Positions 10,774 through 21,352 of a DNA stretch of 64,000 bases are shown here, piece after piece; the stretch's first letter is position 1, and the number at the start of each line of letters is the position of its first letter. The stretch spans positions 88,091,777 to 88,155,776 of the forward strand of contig OX457062.1 in assembly GCA_949752795.1 (NCBI GenBank). The letters are read 5' to 3'. This DNA comes from Hyperoodon ampullatus. Taxonomy: Eukaryota > Chordata > Mammalia > Artiodactyla > Ziphiidae. Under the pieces are notes generated by a model. The model was not told where the DNA came from and ran no database searches. It saw only the letters and a program-made list of their open reading frames with translations. The translations under genes were made by a program, and so were the position numbers.

Positions 10774-11100
10774 TACTTTATCCTTCCCTTTTCAAAGCCA
10801 AGTTGCCCTCTGCAGTCAGAAGACTACCATGCCGAGTGTCTCCCCCTTGGCTCAGCTGCCTGGGGAAGATCCCACGTGGATTCTGGCCGCTTGTATGGAC
10901 AGGAGCCATCATCAGTCGAACAGGGGCTGTTTCTGAAAATAGCCTGCAGCCTCCATCTCTCTGTTCCACCTTCCACCCCCAGCTGTCACTGGAGCTGTTG
11001 GGAACCAGGGAACTCTCTGAGCTCCATAAACTGCTTTCCCCTGGGGATGCTGCTTTAGAGATTTGGGCCAAGTTGAGAAGTAAGGGAAAGCCAGGGCTTA
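10774..11100. other. Unique sequence, no gene recognised
   Basis: Overlapping open frames of about 100-160 residues occur on both strands (for example 10650-11138). They begin inside the hAT element, have no recognisable domain and run into a MIR, so I read them as chance frames in a GC-richer patch. Confidence 0.6.
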
Positions 11101-11103
11101 TGG

Positions 11104-11300
11104 ATTGGAATTCCAACTCTGTGGCTTATCAAGTATAAAATCATAGGACACTTGTATTCACTTTTATGGTGTTTGGTTTCTCCTTCTATAAAAATAGGAC
11201 TAATAACATCCACTTTAAAGAGTTTTTATGAGAATTAGGGATAATATAAGTAAAATTCCTGCAGATAATAGATGTTCAATTAATAGAAGCTATTAGTGTT
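11104..11300 (+). mobile_element. MIR SINE fossil
   Basis: The MIR order is kept: the 'ttccaactctgtggcttatc' head region, 'ttggtttctccttctataaa', 'atgagaattagggataat' and the tail 'atagatgttcaattaatag'. It is strongly diverged. Confidence 0.8.
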
Positions 11301-12412
11301 CATAATCATCAATTCAGAAGGTATCAGGGCAGAGGAAAGAAGATCCCAACTAGCCTCTGTGGTAATACTAAACTTCGGCTCTAAGTCCCTTAAAGACCTC
11401 AGTCGCCAGGAAATGGCACAAGAGTGCAATTAATTAATTCAAGAAGACAAGGCCTCCATGGCTCTGATCAGCTCTTTTATCATCCTAAGTGATTTACCAG
11501 CCCCTTATCCACTCTACTCTGAATTCGGTTTTATAGGGACCCTCCCAAGGCACTTACGCACCTCTACACTCACATATCTCAACTCACTTTACAATTCCTG
11601 GTTATTTTCATTGTATCTTGGGCACTAAGATTAAGAGCCAAGGTTTTTGCAAGTTACCAAGAAAATAAAAAGCGAATTTCTCAGACAGTGGTTCACCTTT
11701 TAGTGCCATTGAAGAAGAAAGGCAGTTTCAACCTGAGGTGTGAAAGTAGAGGAAAGCCCCTGGAATTATGTATTTATTCACATCAGAATACTTGATAATT
11801 GGGATAAAACGTGGACATCAGAGAGTTAGAAAGACTGTGATTAAGATGAGACTGAATTCCGTTTGCTTTCAATTTAACTAGGTATAAAATTATATTATTC
11901 ATGTATCAAAACATGACATAATAACTTATCCTTTGTTGCTAATTCTTTGAGTCTTGCATGAGAAGCCTTGTTTAAGAGGCTTAGATTTAAATAAGAAAAT
12001 TATCTCAAGATTATTTCAAACAAAGCAAGGTATCACGTAGAAGAAAGTTAAAAGTCCTCATTTCTGGGGAGGTGGTGATGGGTCAGGAGGGAACTTGGCA
12101 ACTCTGGTAGAGCTGGACAGCCCCACCCCTTGCACAAGGTTAAGAGCCTACCACAGAACCGCAGTTGGGCAGTGGCCAGGTTGTGCCCACTTGGGGCCAC
12201 TGGGAACGGAGAGATGGTTCTCCTTACTAAATGCCTAAGAACTGAGTCTAGGCATCAAGTCTGTGGGATGCTTCTACCTCTCTTCTTCCTTGGGGGAAAC
12301 CTGGAAGAAAACATAGGTTCCCTTTGAACTTTATACTCCTCATGGATCAAGGAAAGTTTGATGGTCTTTCCAGGGCTCTCACAAGTCTGTGCTAAGAAAT
12401 CACAATGATTAG
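11301..12412. other. Unique sequence, nothing recognised
   Basis: About 1.1 kb of ordinary composition. I see no repeat, RNA gene or convincing exon. The short frame at 12130-12327 has no motif. Confidence 0.5.
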
Positions 12413-12660
12413 AACAATAGCAATACTTAACAGTTCCGATATAATCACTGTGTTAGAACTTGTGCTAGGTATTTTATGAGCACTCACTCCTTTAATCTTC
12501 AAAACAGCCTGATGAGGTCCTAAAAGTCTTCTTATTTATAGATGAGGAAACTGAAGCTTAGCAAGGTGAAGTAAGTTTACAAGGTCACACAACCAGTGAC
12601 AGTCAGATTCAAACTTTGTCTCCAAAATCTATACTCTTTACCTAAACACTCTCTATGCTT
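12413..12660 (-). mobile_element. MIR SINE fossil, near full length
   Basis: On the plus strand it reads as a reversed MIR: '...gtgctaggtattttatgag', 'atagatgaggaaactgaag', 'aaggtcacacaaccagtgac'. It is one of the better preserved MIR copies here. Confidence 0.9.
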
Positions 12661-12779
12661 CCTTGCCAGCAGACTCTCCTCATCCACCTCCCAGTTAGGC
12701 ACTCACCCACTCGCTTACCACATATGATATTATTTGATAAACTCATTGTCCTGGAATTCATGGATTTCTTCAATTCATG

Positions 12780-12910
12780 CTTTGCTGTACCCATAAGTGT
12801 CTGTGACACTGGCTATTTATTTCTGAGTTCTTGGAGACCACAGACTGTGCTTAAGGAACATAACTTCTATACCATTCAGCACAGAGTCACACACTAAGAT
12901 ATAAATAAAA
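12780..12910 (+). mobile_element. L2 3' end fossil
   Basis: The words 'gagttcttggagaccacagac', 'cattcagcacagag' and 'atataaataaa' follow the L2 3' end order (end of coding region, 'agcacagtgcctgg', 'caataaa'). Divergence is high. Confidence 0.5.
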
Positions 12911-13149
12911 CATGTTTTTGGCCAAAAGGATGTGCTTTCACTCTGCTTGCTACTTGACTTCATTTCTCAGGGAGAAGAAAAGAAGCACAGAGAATCTTCC
13001 CACTGTCCAAGTGACACAGAGCGCCTGCTTCTTCACTTGAGGTCTCTGAGCAAGTCGGAGAATGTGTTGTGTGATAAACAAACTGATGGCTTTTCACCTG
13101 TTGAGTAGCCATCCTAGAAGATCTCACAAAGCCTCCACAGCAGCCTAGA

Positions 13150-13265
13150 CCTCACATTGAGTTCTGGCTTCACCACGTATCGTGTGTAATCTTGAGTGAG
13201 TTACTTAACCAAGCCAAGCCTTGGCATTCTTATTTGGAAATAGATTTGGGATGCTGATTGTACAG
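13150..13265 (+). mobile_element. MIR SINE fragment
   Basis: 'Ttctggcttcaccacgta', 'aatcttgagtgagttactta' and 'cattcttatttggaaatag' correspond to the central MIR region. Both ends are lost. Confidence 0.7.
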
Positions 13266-13833
13266 GTTGTTATTTTGGCTTGGTCAGGATCTTCTGGCCC
13301 ACCCTTGATGACCAGACCCATTTCATCTCCTGGTACTAAAGACTCCTTTGGGCCTTGCCCACATTCCTCATCTTGCCTGGGGTTTAGGCTAAGCACCCTT
13401 CAGTGGAGAGGTGGTGGGGACATCTCTCTGCTAGACTTGGCATCTCCATGGCAGGTCCCAGGGCTCTGAAATTGGCCACCTCTGCTTATACTGAAGACCT
13501 TTCAGAGACCCATAGATCACTTCCACAGGAGCTGACAGATGCCCAAGAAGGCTAATGCATGCCGTCTCTCTGCCCAAATATGCAGTGTTTCCATTTTTAT
13601 TTTATAGGTGTCCACTGTCAGCAAGAGATAACCCTGTGTAGTGTTCTCCTCCTAGACTGTGTATAAGGAAAGAGCATTTACCTCCTCATCTCCAGCTCTC
13701 CCCTCAACCCTCCTAGCTCTACCCCTCCAGGATTTTCCCTAAACTAGGCATACAAATATTGAAACCCACCCTCGCCACACATCTGCATCTTCTGCTTCAA
13801 TTATGCTCCCTGCTAACTGGAAGGGCCTTCTTT
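13266..13833. other. Unique sequence, nothing recognised
   Basis: About 570 bp with no identified repeat. Short overlapping frames (13205-13396, 13221-13469) show no domain. Confidence 0.5.
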
Positions 13834-13849
13834 TCTTCCCATTCTTTAT

Positions 13850-14041
13850 TTTTTTAAGAGTTTTTTTGATGTGGACCATTTTTAAAGTCTTTATTGAATT
13901 TGTCGCAATAGTGCTTCAGTTTTATGTTTTGGTTTTTAGGCCACGAGGCATGTGGGATCTTAGCTCCCTGACCAAGGATTGAACCCAAATTCCCTGCATT
14001 GGAAGGTGAAGTCTTAACCACTGGACCTCCAGGGAAGTCCC
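13850..14041 (-). mobile_element. CHR-1 type SINE
   Basis: On the minus strand it runs from GGGACTTCCCTGGAGGTCCAG through 'gtggcctaaaaaccaaaac' and 'ataaagactttaaaaatgg' to an A-rich tail. A 13-bp target duplication with one mismatch (TCTTCCCATTCTT at 13834-13846, TCTCCCCATTCTT at 14042-14054) flanks it. The body differs from the CHR-2 copies, and the higher divergence fits the older CHR-1 family shared by whales, hippos and ruminants. Confidence 0.9.
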
Positions 14042-14234
14042 TCTCCCCATTCTTGATGCAGTTGATATCCCTTATATGACATCTTCTTCAAGAGGTGGCC
14101 ACCACCTCTTGTTCTTAAGGATTCTAATAGTGGAATGGCTGTAGTGGGACGTGACTTGTGATTGGGAGGGTGAAGAGAATGAAATTATTATAAATTTAAT
14201 ATTTTCAAAATATTATTCTCATTGTACAGTTTTT

Positions 14235-14392
14235 TACAAGTAGTCATGGAAATCCAGGGAGCTAAGCATTATCATTCCCATTTCACAAAGAAACTGAGGA
14301 CCAGGGAGACATAAGTCTTTTGTCTAGGTCCCTCAGGAATTGATCACCATTTTGTCTGAACACAAAGACTTTGCTTTTTCCACTGCACAACT
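14235..14392 (-). mobile_element. MIR SINE fragment
   Basis: Reversed MIR words: 'attcccatttcacaaagaaa', 'ctgaggaccagggag' and 'gctttttccactgcac'. The stretch that normally reads as cacaca-gctag is lost. Confidence 0.75.
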
Positions 14393-15094
14393 CAACTGAC
14401 ACCACTGAAGATATTCAAGCTGAGGCCAAACACTCATTTCACATGTCTTTTATTTCAGGTGATTAGACCATTAGGAATTTGAACCCTGTGACCTCTGAGG
14501 TCTTTCTGGGGTAAAATTTCAACTATTCTATATTTCTGCTTCTCTGTCTGTCACCTGACTTTACAGAGTCCAAAGATTTTTTTTTTCCTTTCTCATCTCT
14601 TCTCTTCAAGGCATGCCTGAAAAGCCCAAATAAATGAACTGGACCCCCCTTAAAACTCTCCGAAGTGCCCTGCAATCACATCAAACCAGCCACATAATAA
14701 TCCTGAGAGGAGGTTTTCTCTATAATTCACTCAGTGCCTCAGAGCTGGAACTGGACAAGAGATACATAATTTATACGGCAATTACACATCAGTTGGTTAT
14801 TAAAAGTGCCCTCATTGAGATGTACTGTATTGAGGACACGGAGATAAATCTGGTTCCCCAGGTAACAAGCTCTAGCTCACAGACAGAAGGCAAATTTTCT
14901 GATTTGGGATTGGCATAGCTTCTCTTGACCCTGCTCTTCTTTGCCTACACTGTGTTTGTTCTGCCTGTGCGTGGGCGGGTGAAGACAGGATCAGCAGTGA
15001 GAAATCCACGGTAGAATCATAGCCTGGTGTTTCTCTTGGAGCCATTTCTTCTTGGTAAAAATGATTATTTTCCTAATTAATTGAGCATCCACCC
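14393..15094. other. Unique sequence, nothing recognised
   Basis: About 700 bp. The 94-residue frame at 14634-14918 has an ATG but no recognisable domain or clear splice context; I treat it as chance. Confidence 0.5.
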
Positions 15095-15365
15095 AAGAAT
15101 TCATTTATTCATCAATTCATTCATTTAAATCATGTTTTAAATGTTCTTGATGCTGGAGGAGACATAAGAATGAAAATGGCATTATCGCTCCCTTGGAAGA
15201 GCTGACTGTTTAGTAGTAAAGACACAGGAAAACAAACAATTTCAAATATTTTGATAAGTGTTGAAATGGAGAGAAATACACATGAAAATGTGATGGAGGG
15301 GGACATTGGCTCTTCAGGGCAGCTGGGAAAGGCTTCCTACAGGAGAGTAGGAATGAGCAGATCCC
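15095..15365 (-). mobile_element. L2 3' end fossil
   Basis: Reversed L2 order: repeated ATTCATT at the start, 'gatgctggaggagacataag', 'aagagctgactgtttagtag', 'acaggaaaacaaacaat' and 'ggaaaggcttcctacaggag'. Confidence 0.75.
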
Positions 15366-15567
15366 TGTGATGATAAACAAGAGTTCACCAGATAGAGTGG
15401 AGAGGTATAAGCTATATGTTGAGGAAACAACCATACAGAACACTCTGATGCCTTTACACATTTGGCCAACAAAAAGTGAACAATGAGTGATTCTGTGGTT
15501 AATGGGGGGGGGAGTGTTTGCACCAAGATCTTCAGGAAGTTTTTTTTTTTTTGTCTTTGTTTTGCTT

Positions 15568-15688
15568 AAATACAGAAATCTTGATTCAGAACGTCTAGGG
15601 CTGGACCTATGGATCCATCTTTTAAAATTTTTCCTGATGATTCCTTTGAACATGGAGCTCAGAAAATACTTGAGAAAAACTGGTTTAG
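15568..15688. mobile_element. MER5-group hAT-Charlie fragment
   Basis: 'Ttgattcagaacgtctaggg', a 'tttttcctgatgattc' stretch and the end 'cttgagaaaaactgg' parallel the MER5A half and its terminal TTTGAGAACCACTG. The left end is missing. Confidence 0.55.
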
Positions 15689-16475
15689 TGTCTAGGCTGT
15701 TACCTTCCCGAATTCTCTTTTTTAACTCCTAGGCTGCAACCTCAAGGCTGCGTTTAGTCATCAACACTCAAGCAGTTTGCTTAATGTCATCTAGTCAATT
15801 GTATCCCCAGAAGAGCCTGATGCTTTCCCAGTTATGTTTAAAATTTGGGAGGATGCCAAGATACACTGACAGTCCTTTGGCACCAGCTCCCAATGAGCTT
15901 CCCCAGAAATATGGCAGCAGTGAATCCAGAGACCCAGGCATTCCAGCGGCACAGAAGAGCAAGCCACCTCTGACTTCACTGTGTAAACTGCCTTGGGAAT
16001 TCCCATGACGGGGGCCAGATATAAGTCTAATGGATTGAACAGGTAGGGACTAAGGGGAGCTTCTCTTCGGAAAGCACAGTGTGAGAAGTTTAACAAAATG
16101 GTGGAGAATCTTCACTAAACAACCCATGAACAAAATGTACTGAACACTTCTATACAAAACTTATCAAGCACTATGGGAGACAAAGGTAGCGTTTATAATT
16201 TATCTGAAGGAGGGGGTACCATACACACATATGAAATATAAATGTAGTAATTCAATAATCAAATTATATTTTTAGGTTGTCCCAATAAGATAGGTTAATG
16301 GCCTGAAAAGCAATTTTTAGTGATGATATAAATATTTTCTTTAAGTATGCAGAAATAAGAAGCTGTCAAGAATTCATAAAAGAAATAATGCTTACCCCCT
16401 AGGAGCTGTTTCTGGGAAAATGCATTACTTTATAGCTTGTTTTCCCCTTGGTTTTATTGCCTATCAAAGTAAGAA
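15689..16475. other. Unique sequence, nothing recognised
   Basis: About 790 bp of moderate composition. Short frames on both strands at 15784-16096 have no identifiable product. Confidence 0.5.
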
Positions 16476-16477
16476 GA

Positions 16478-16685
16478 GAGGAATTAACATTTGTTGAATG
16501 CATATTATATGACAGACAACCAACTAGGAGTTGGTGCATGTATTTTTTCATTTTAGGTTCTCAAAAAGCCAGTTGGTATTATTATCATTCATTACAGATG
16601 CAGAAACTAATTTTCAGGACATATATACACTTTATCTTGGATCACTGCCCAAGTAGTCAGTGAAAGAGCTGCAATCACTCAGCTC
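16478..16685 (-). mobile_element. MIR SINE fossil
   Basis: Reversed MIR: 'aattaacatttgttgaatgc', 'ttattatcattcattacagatg', 'agaaactaattttcaggaca' and 'gtcagtgaaagagctgc'. Confidence 0.8.
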
Positions 16686-16712
16686 ATACTCCTTCATTAA
16701 AAGCTTCCTAGG

Positions 16713-16904
16713 AGGGGCCTCCCTGGTGGCGCAGTGGTTGAGAGTCCGCCTGCCGATGCAGGGGATACGGGTTCGTGCCCCGGTCTGGGAGGATCCCATA
16801 TGCCGCGGAGCGGCTGGGCCCGTGAGCCATGGCCGCTGAGCCTGCGCATCCGGAGCCTGTGCTCCGCAACGGGAGAGGCCACAACAGTGAGAGGCCCGCG
16901 TACC

Positions 16905-16935
<31 letters not shown>
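16713..16935 (+). mobile_element. CHR-2 SINE, deletion form, long A tail
   Basis: The head 'gcctccctggtggcgcagtg', TGGCGCAGTGG A-box and GGTTCGTGCC B-box variant are present. It ends at GCGTACCGC followed by about 30 uninterrupted A's. A perfect 14-bp target duplication, AAAAGCTTCCTAGG, is at 16699-16712 and 16936-16949. A pure long tail and perfect target repeat indicate a young insertion. Confidence 0.96.
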
Positions 16936-16942
<7 letters not shown>

Positions 16943-17104
16943 TCCTAGGGTTGTGTCATCCTGTATAGTTCATCTAGGTAGGTAGGTGGATATGAAGAAC
17001 TCCTGATATTCTGTGTATCCATTCTGTGACTAGAACAGGGTGCAGAACAGAGTAAGAACTCTGAAACAAATTACTGACTTGAATTGAAACTTTCTGTAAA
17101 TACT

Positions 17105-17335
17105 CATTCATTTATTTGTTTTGTACAATATATAATGTACTCCCTAAACTGCTCTAGATGTTTGGGTTATAACAGTGAGCGGTTATAACAGTGAGCAAAA
17201 TATTAAACTTCTTCTGTCCTCATGTTCTAGTAGGGGGAGACTAATAAAATATAATAAACACCACCAGTAAGTAAATAATATCATATATTAGAAGATATAT
17301 GATGGAAAAAGAAGTAAAGACAGTGGCATCAAAGC
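17105..17335 (-). mobile_element. L2 3' end fossil with a 16-bp tandem duplication
   Basis: Reversed L2 words: 'actcattcatttatttg', 'ataacagtgagcaaaatatt' and 'catgttctagtagggggaga'. Inside it, GGTTATAACAGTGAGC occurs twice head to tail (17165-17180, 17181-17196). Confidence 0.7.
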
Positions 17336-18399
17336 CAATCATAGCTTCTGATCAGCTTCAGATAAATGCCACACTGGGCTGATTTAATTCCAAGAGAAAA
17401 AAAAGATTCAGACATTTTAGTTAACCATTATAACTTTTCCCAAATAAATATTTCTCATGCTTGAAAAAGTAAAAGTAGCTCATGGACTTTCTAATTATCT
17501 TTATGAACCTCTAGGCTGGGACTCATTTCCCTGTTTGTCTCTTTTTTCACTACCCCAAATAGTCATCAAACCTCAGTGGCAAGACAATCAGAGACAGAAA
17601 CATGGAGAACAACAACAACAAAAAGAAAGTTCAAGAGTGGGGGGCTCAAAGGCATGCCTAAGGCAAGTCCACCCCTTCACCCATACCTTCTCTTCTCTTG
17701 ACCAAGAGTGAAAGGTGAGTAAGATCTCATCCCCGTACAAAAGATGCAGGAAGGCTACTGTATCAAGATGCAGGGCCAATAGAATGCACTCATCCAATAA
17801 CTCTGGGACATTTACTATTTCCCAGAAGCAACAAACTCAGTAACCTCTGGAATTATAAGATCCCCAACTTTGAAAATAGAGTTACATCCGGTCACTGAGT
17901 TACCATTCAAATTTAGTGGCCAACTGGAAATTCCCAACAGCCTCCAAAGGTAGATTTTGTGTGGAGAGTCTTTGGTGAAACCCAGATCTGCAGCAATCTT
18001 ATTGGTCGGGATAGACTCCACTTAGAAAGATCCAGATCAAGAAGAGAAGTGAAGCTGAGGAGGTTTCTGGACTTCAGACCTTTTCATTAGAGTGAGAAAA
18101 GAAGCTGGGGGGCATTTTCTGTCTCAGGTCAAGGAAGAATTTACTCCTCCCTCTAACCCAATGCTTGGAGGACCTGAGCCCCACCCGTTCCAGAAACGGG
18201 TCTTACCTCAAGAGTATTTCTTTAAGGATACAGAAGGAATATTGAATAAGATCTCAAAAATCTACACTCTATATGAAAGGAGAGAAATAAGCTGATTTCC
18301 CCCCCCCCAAAAGTCTCCTGTGGTGCAAAGGGACCCAATTAGCAGGAGAAGGTGAATCAGAATAATTCGGTTTTCTCTACCTTTTCCTGTGGCCATCCT
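17336..18399. other. Unique sequence, nothing recognised
   Basis: About 1.06 kb. A run of C's is at 18299-18308. Short open frames (17457-17797) lack any recognisable motif. Confidence 0.5.
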
Positions 18400-18410
18400 C
18401 CTAGGACTGT

Positions 18411-18621
18411 TTTTTTTTTTTTTTTTTTTGCGGTACGCAAGCCTCTCACTGTTGTGGCCTCTCCCGTTGCAGAGCACAGGCTCCGGACGTGCAGGCTCAG
18501 CGGCCATGGCTCACGGGCCCAGCCGCTCCGCGGCATGTGGGATCCTCCCGGACCGGGGCACGAACCCGTGTCCCCTGCATCGGCAGGCGAACTCTCAACC
18601 ACTGCGCCACCACGGAAGCCC
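18411..18621 (-). mobile_element. CHR-2 SINE, deletion form, minus strand
   Basis: The tail appears as about 20 T's, followed by GCGGTACGC. The reversed head ends at '...accacggaagccc'. A perfect 13-bp target duplication, CCTAGGACTGTTT, is at 18400-18412 and 18622-18634; its last bases merge with the T run. Frames of 81-116 residues on both strands across it are produced by the repeat. Confidence 0.95.
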
Positions 18622-18634
18622 CCTAGGACTGTTT

Positions 18635-19155
18635 CTGAAGCGCGGGCTCCCCTCGGACTCGGATCATTTTCATCCCTCCCTGTGCTGGGTGAGGTGTCCT
18701 AAACGTGCTGGGACATGACGGACACATCTCTGAGGCCACTAATGGGAGGGGCCAAGACCATGCAGGTCTGGGTGAGGCGCTTCGCTGTGGCCACCGTATC
18801 CATAGCCGACAGCCCACATCACTCTTCCTCTCTGATGCCTTTTCACTTTGGCAATGTTAATGGGCTGAATGTAGCCTTACTGTAAAAAAAATAATGTCTG
18901 TCCTCATCTGGGATTACTAATCATTTCCTTCCTTGTACTTCACGACCTTCAATTTTCTTTTAAACATCCTCTTCTTAACAGACCTACCGGCCGACACTAC
19001 CCTGATCCTCCGTACTCTGTTCTGTTTTTGTGGGTTTTTTTCCATCACACTTTTGATTTACTAACATATACACCAGTGTCCTCCACACATTCTTATGCCC
19101 CTCCTTCCTGGTGTTTAGTGAGTCCCAAACTGATAACCAGGCTACACTCATAATC
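18635..19155. other. Unique sequence, nothing recognised
   Basis: About 520 bp. Its first part is GC-richer (18640-18800). No gene or repeat recognised. Confidence 0.5.
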
Positions 19156-19503
19156 AAAGATAAAAAGTGCACTAATTTGAGCATTATAATCGAATAAAAT
19201 CCCAAACAAATGAACTTATTTACAAAACAGAAACAGACTTAGAGAATGAAACTTATGGTTACCAGGGGCGAGAAGGGTGGAGGGGAAGGGTAGATTGGGA
19301 GTTTGGGATTGACATGTACACTCTGCTATATTTAAAATAGATGACCAACAAGGACCTACTGTAAAAATAAATAAATAATTTTTAAAAATGTTATAATAAA
19401 GGAAAAAACAATAAACTTCAGGTATATGTTACATGCAATTCAAAAAAAAAAGATTAAAAGTGCAGTAATTTGAATATCATGGTCAAACAGAATTCAAAAC
19501 AAA
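19156..19503 (+). mobile_element. Short L1 3' end flanked by a 55-bp direct repeat
   Basis: 19211-19375 is L1 3' UTR sequence of the older type also seen at 1430-1600 ('ggttaccaggggcgagaag', 'tgggattgacatgtac', 'accaacaaggacctactgta'). It breaks off there into A-rich sequence instead of continuing to the normal L1 end. The flanks, 19156-19210 and 19449-19503, align without gaps over 55 bases with 12 mismatches by my count, nearly all transitions. That is far longer than a usual L1 target duplication. Confidence 0.75.
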
Positions 19504-20449
19504 CTAAATTTTCTCCCTAGTAAAGGTATACATAAAAGTTACTGTATATGTGTGTTTCAGGGGGGATGGTAACTAATCACAAATACGTTCACGGGTCTCA
19601 CAATAATCTGGATGAGCACATAGTTTTTTCAAATAAATCTTGTACTATTTCTCTTTTTCTTGCTGCAGGTCTATGTTTATAGCCAGCACTGATGGTAACA
19701 GAGTCCCTGATCCCATGTCCATTGACGTCCTCACTTCCTGCTGACCTGATGGCACTGAGAAGTGTTAATAAACAGAGTCCTTACCCTGTCTTTCTAAAAC
19801 TTATCTCCATCTTTCAACCCCCTTCTCCATCCTAGTGCCCCCTGTACCAGCCTTATGAGAACCCCGGGGAGGAGGCTGGCCTACTGTTCCCAGTTTAATT
19901 ACTTCTCCCTGGGGTCTCCCACTCAGAGCACCCCTACTTGCTTCCCCTCACCTCTGAGCAGAGGGACCCCGATGAGATGGGAAAAGGAAAAAGAAAGAAG
20001 AGATCAGAGGCCTTCAAGACAAGCTTATTCCCCTACATCCTATTTTATCAAAGGCCACCTTCTAACTCTCCAAATATGTTTGAATAAATAAAAGCTATAG
20101 ACAGAAGTTTGGCTTTTTTGACCTTTATGCCTGAGTACCTAGCAGAAAAACTGCTATTAACTACTACCCTTAAATCATTCTCAGTGTGGCCTTCTGAAGT
20201 CCTTACCCTAAACTGTAATTATTTCTTCTATCTTAAATGTTCCTCTGACCATCATTGTCCCCTCTTACTCTTTTCACCTTGAGGGCTGTGCTTCTGGAAG
20301 AGTAACCCTTCATAGGGTGCTGAGGTTCTGGACGAGACAGCATGAAGTTAAATCAGGGACAGCGCCACCTTGAGAAAAAACAGCCCATAAATTTCTGGCA
20401 AAAACACATGAAAGATATTGCTAGGTGAGACCTGCTGCCGCTCAGGAAA
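19504..20449. other. Unique sequence, nothing recognised
   Basis: About 950 bp. Two AATAAA hexamers lie near 20080-20090 and a pyrimidine-AG site near 19665, but they do not add up to an exon. The 78-residue frame at 19855-20091 has no domain. Confidence 0.5.
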
Positions 20450-20626
20450 GCTAATAATGTTGCCTTATATTTGCATAGCACTTTATCATTTACCAAATGT
20501 TTCGCCTAATGACCCCACTTAATTATTCCATCCTGTGTGGGCAAGACTATAATCCCTTTATGGATAAGCAACCTGAGACTTTGAGAAGTTGAGTGATGTG
20601 CTGAAGGTCCCATACGGTTAGATAGC
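20450..20626 (-). mobile_element. MIR-like (MIR3 or MIRb) fossil
   Basis: 'Gcatagcactttatcatttac', 'caagactataatccctttat' and 'gagaagttgagtgatgtgct' follow the reversed order of the MIR3/MIRb variant. Confidence 0.65.
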
Positions 20627-20805
20627 GCCTGCTACATAATTTGCAGGGTCCCAGGCAAAATGAAAATCCAGAGTTTAAAAAAACTGTTTAAAAAAATTAC
20701 CGAGAAATTCAAGATGGCAACAGCAGATCATTAAACCAAGTGTGGAGCCTGTCTAAGCCTGGGGTCTGTGTGACTGCACAGGTCACACACTCAGGAAGCT
20801 GGCCC
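20627..20805 (+). repeat. Copy 1 of an interspersed repeat I cannot name
   Basis: It shares an ordered series of words with 37301-37420: 'ataatttgcagggtccc' versus 'ttaatttgcagggcc', 'aattcaagatggcaacagcagatcattaaacca' versus 'aatttcaagattacaataacagagcattaaacca'. The pair lies 16 kb apart on the same strand. It looks like an old mammalian interspersed repeat; I do not recall its name. This copy extends further right, to 'gactgcacaggtcacac'. Confidence 0.65.
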
Positions 20806-20854
20806 ATGGAGGTGGAGCCAGCTCTGCTACATGGAGGTGGAGCCAGCTCTCACA
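20805..20854 (+). repeat. 25-bp tandem duplication
   Basis: CATGGAGGTGGAGCCAGCTC plus T occurs at 20805-20825 and again at 20830-20850, a perfect 21-base match with a 25-base period. It lies at the right edge of the repeat copy before it. Confidence 0.95.
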
Positions 20855-21247
20855 TTCAAATCTTTGGAGTCAAAGTCCATCCTTCTCAGGACTCCTCCCC
20901 TGGTCTGCCTCCAACCATCTCTGTGATGTTGCACATACATGATGTAACTGACATAAATGCCAGTTTCCCCTACTGTACACCCAGGGGTGAAAGTAAATAA
21001 TCATTGCAGTCTCTTGCCTCTCCAGAGTTCTATGATCTTTACCCCCTAGACCCTTGAGCTCTAGTGGGTAACTATCTCTACAATGATTCTGAGATGAAGG
21101 AAGAAAAATATGCCTGTGGATGGTTTTCTCTGTATTTTAAAACGGTCAATACATCTTCCATTCTTTTGAAATCCTGCAGCTCATATCCCCTCTTCCTCTT
21201 ACTCTGATTTAATCTATTATTTAAGTCTGATCATTTGGAAAAGGCAA
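20855..21247. other. Unique sequence, nothing recognised
   Basis: About 390 bp. The 86-residue frame at 20740-21000 spans the repeat and the tandem duplication and is not a credible gene. Confidence 0.5.
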
Positions 21248-21352
21248 ATGAAGGAAAATAAAGGGAAGGAGAGAGGAAGAGGGGAGAGAGAGAGAGAGAA
21301 AGAGAGAGAAGGGAAGGAAAAAAGAAATAGAAAGAAAGAACTAAAAAAAAAC
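21248..21352 (+). repeat. Purine-rich (GA)n tract
   Basis: A run of 68 pure purines (21260-21327) with a central (GA)n is followed by GAAA-type units. It is low complexity. A run of this kind can form triplex DNA under supercoiling. The 73-residue frame across it, rich in Glu, Lys and Arg, is an artefact. Confidence 0.95.

Noticed and set aside
10650..11138. 162-residue open frame on the plus strand
   Set aside because: Starts inside the hAT element and ends in a MIR; no domain seen and an overlapping frame exists on the other strand.
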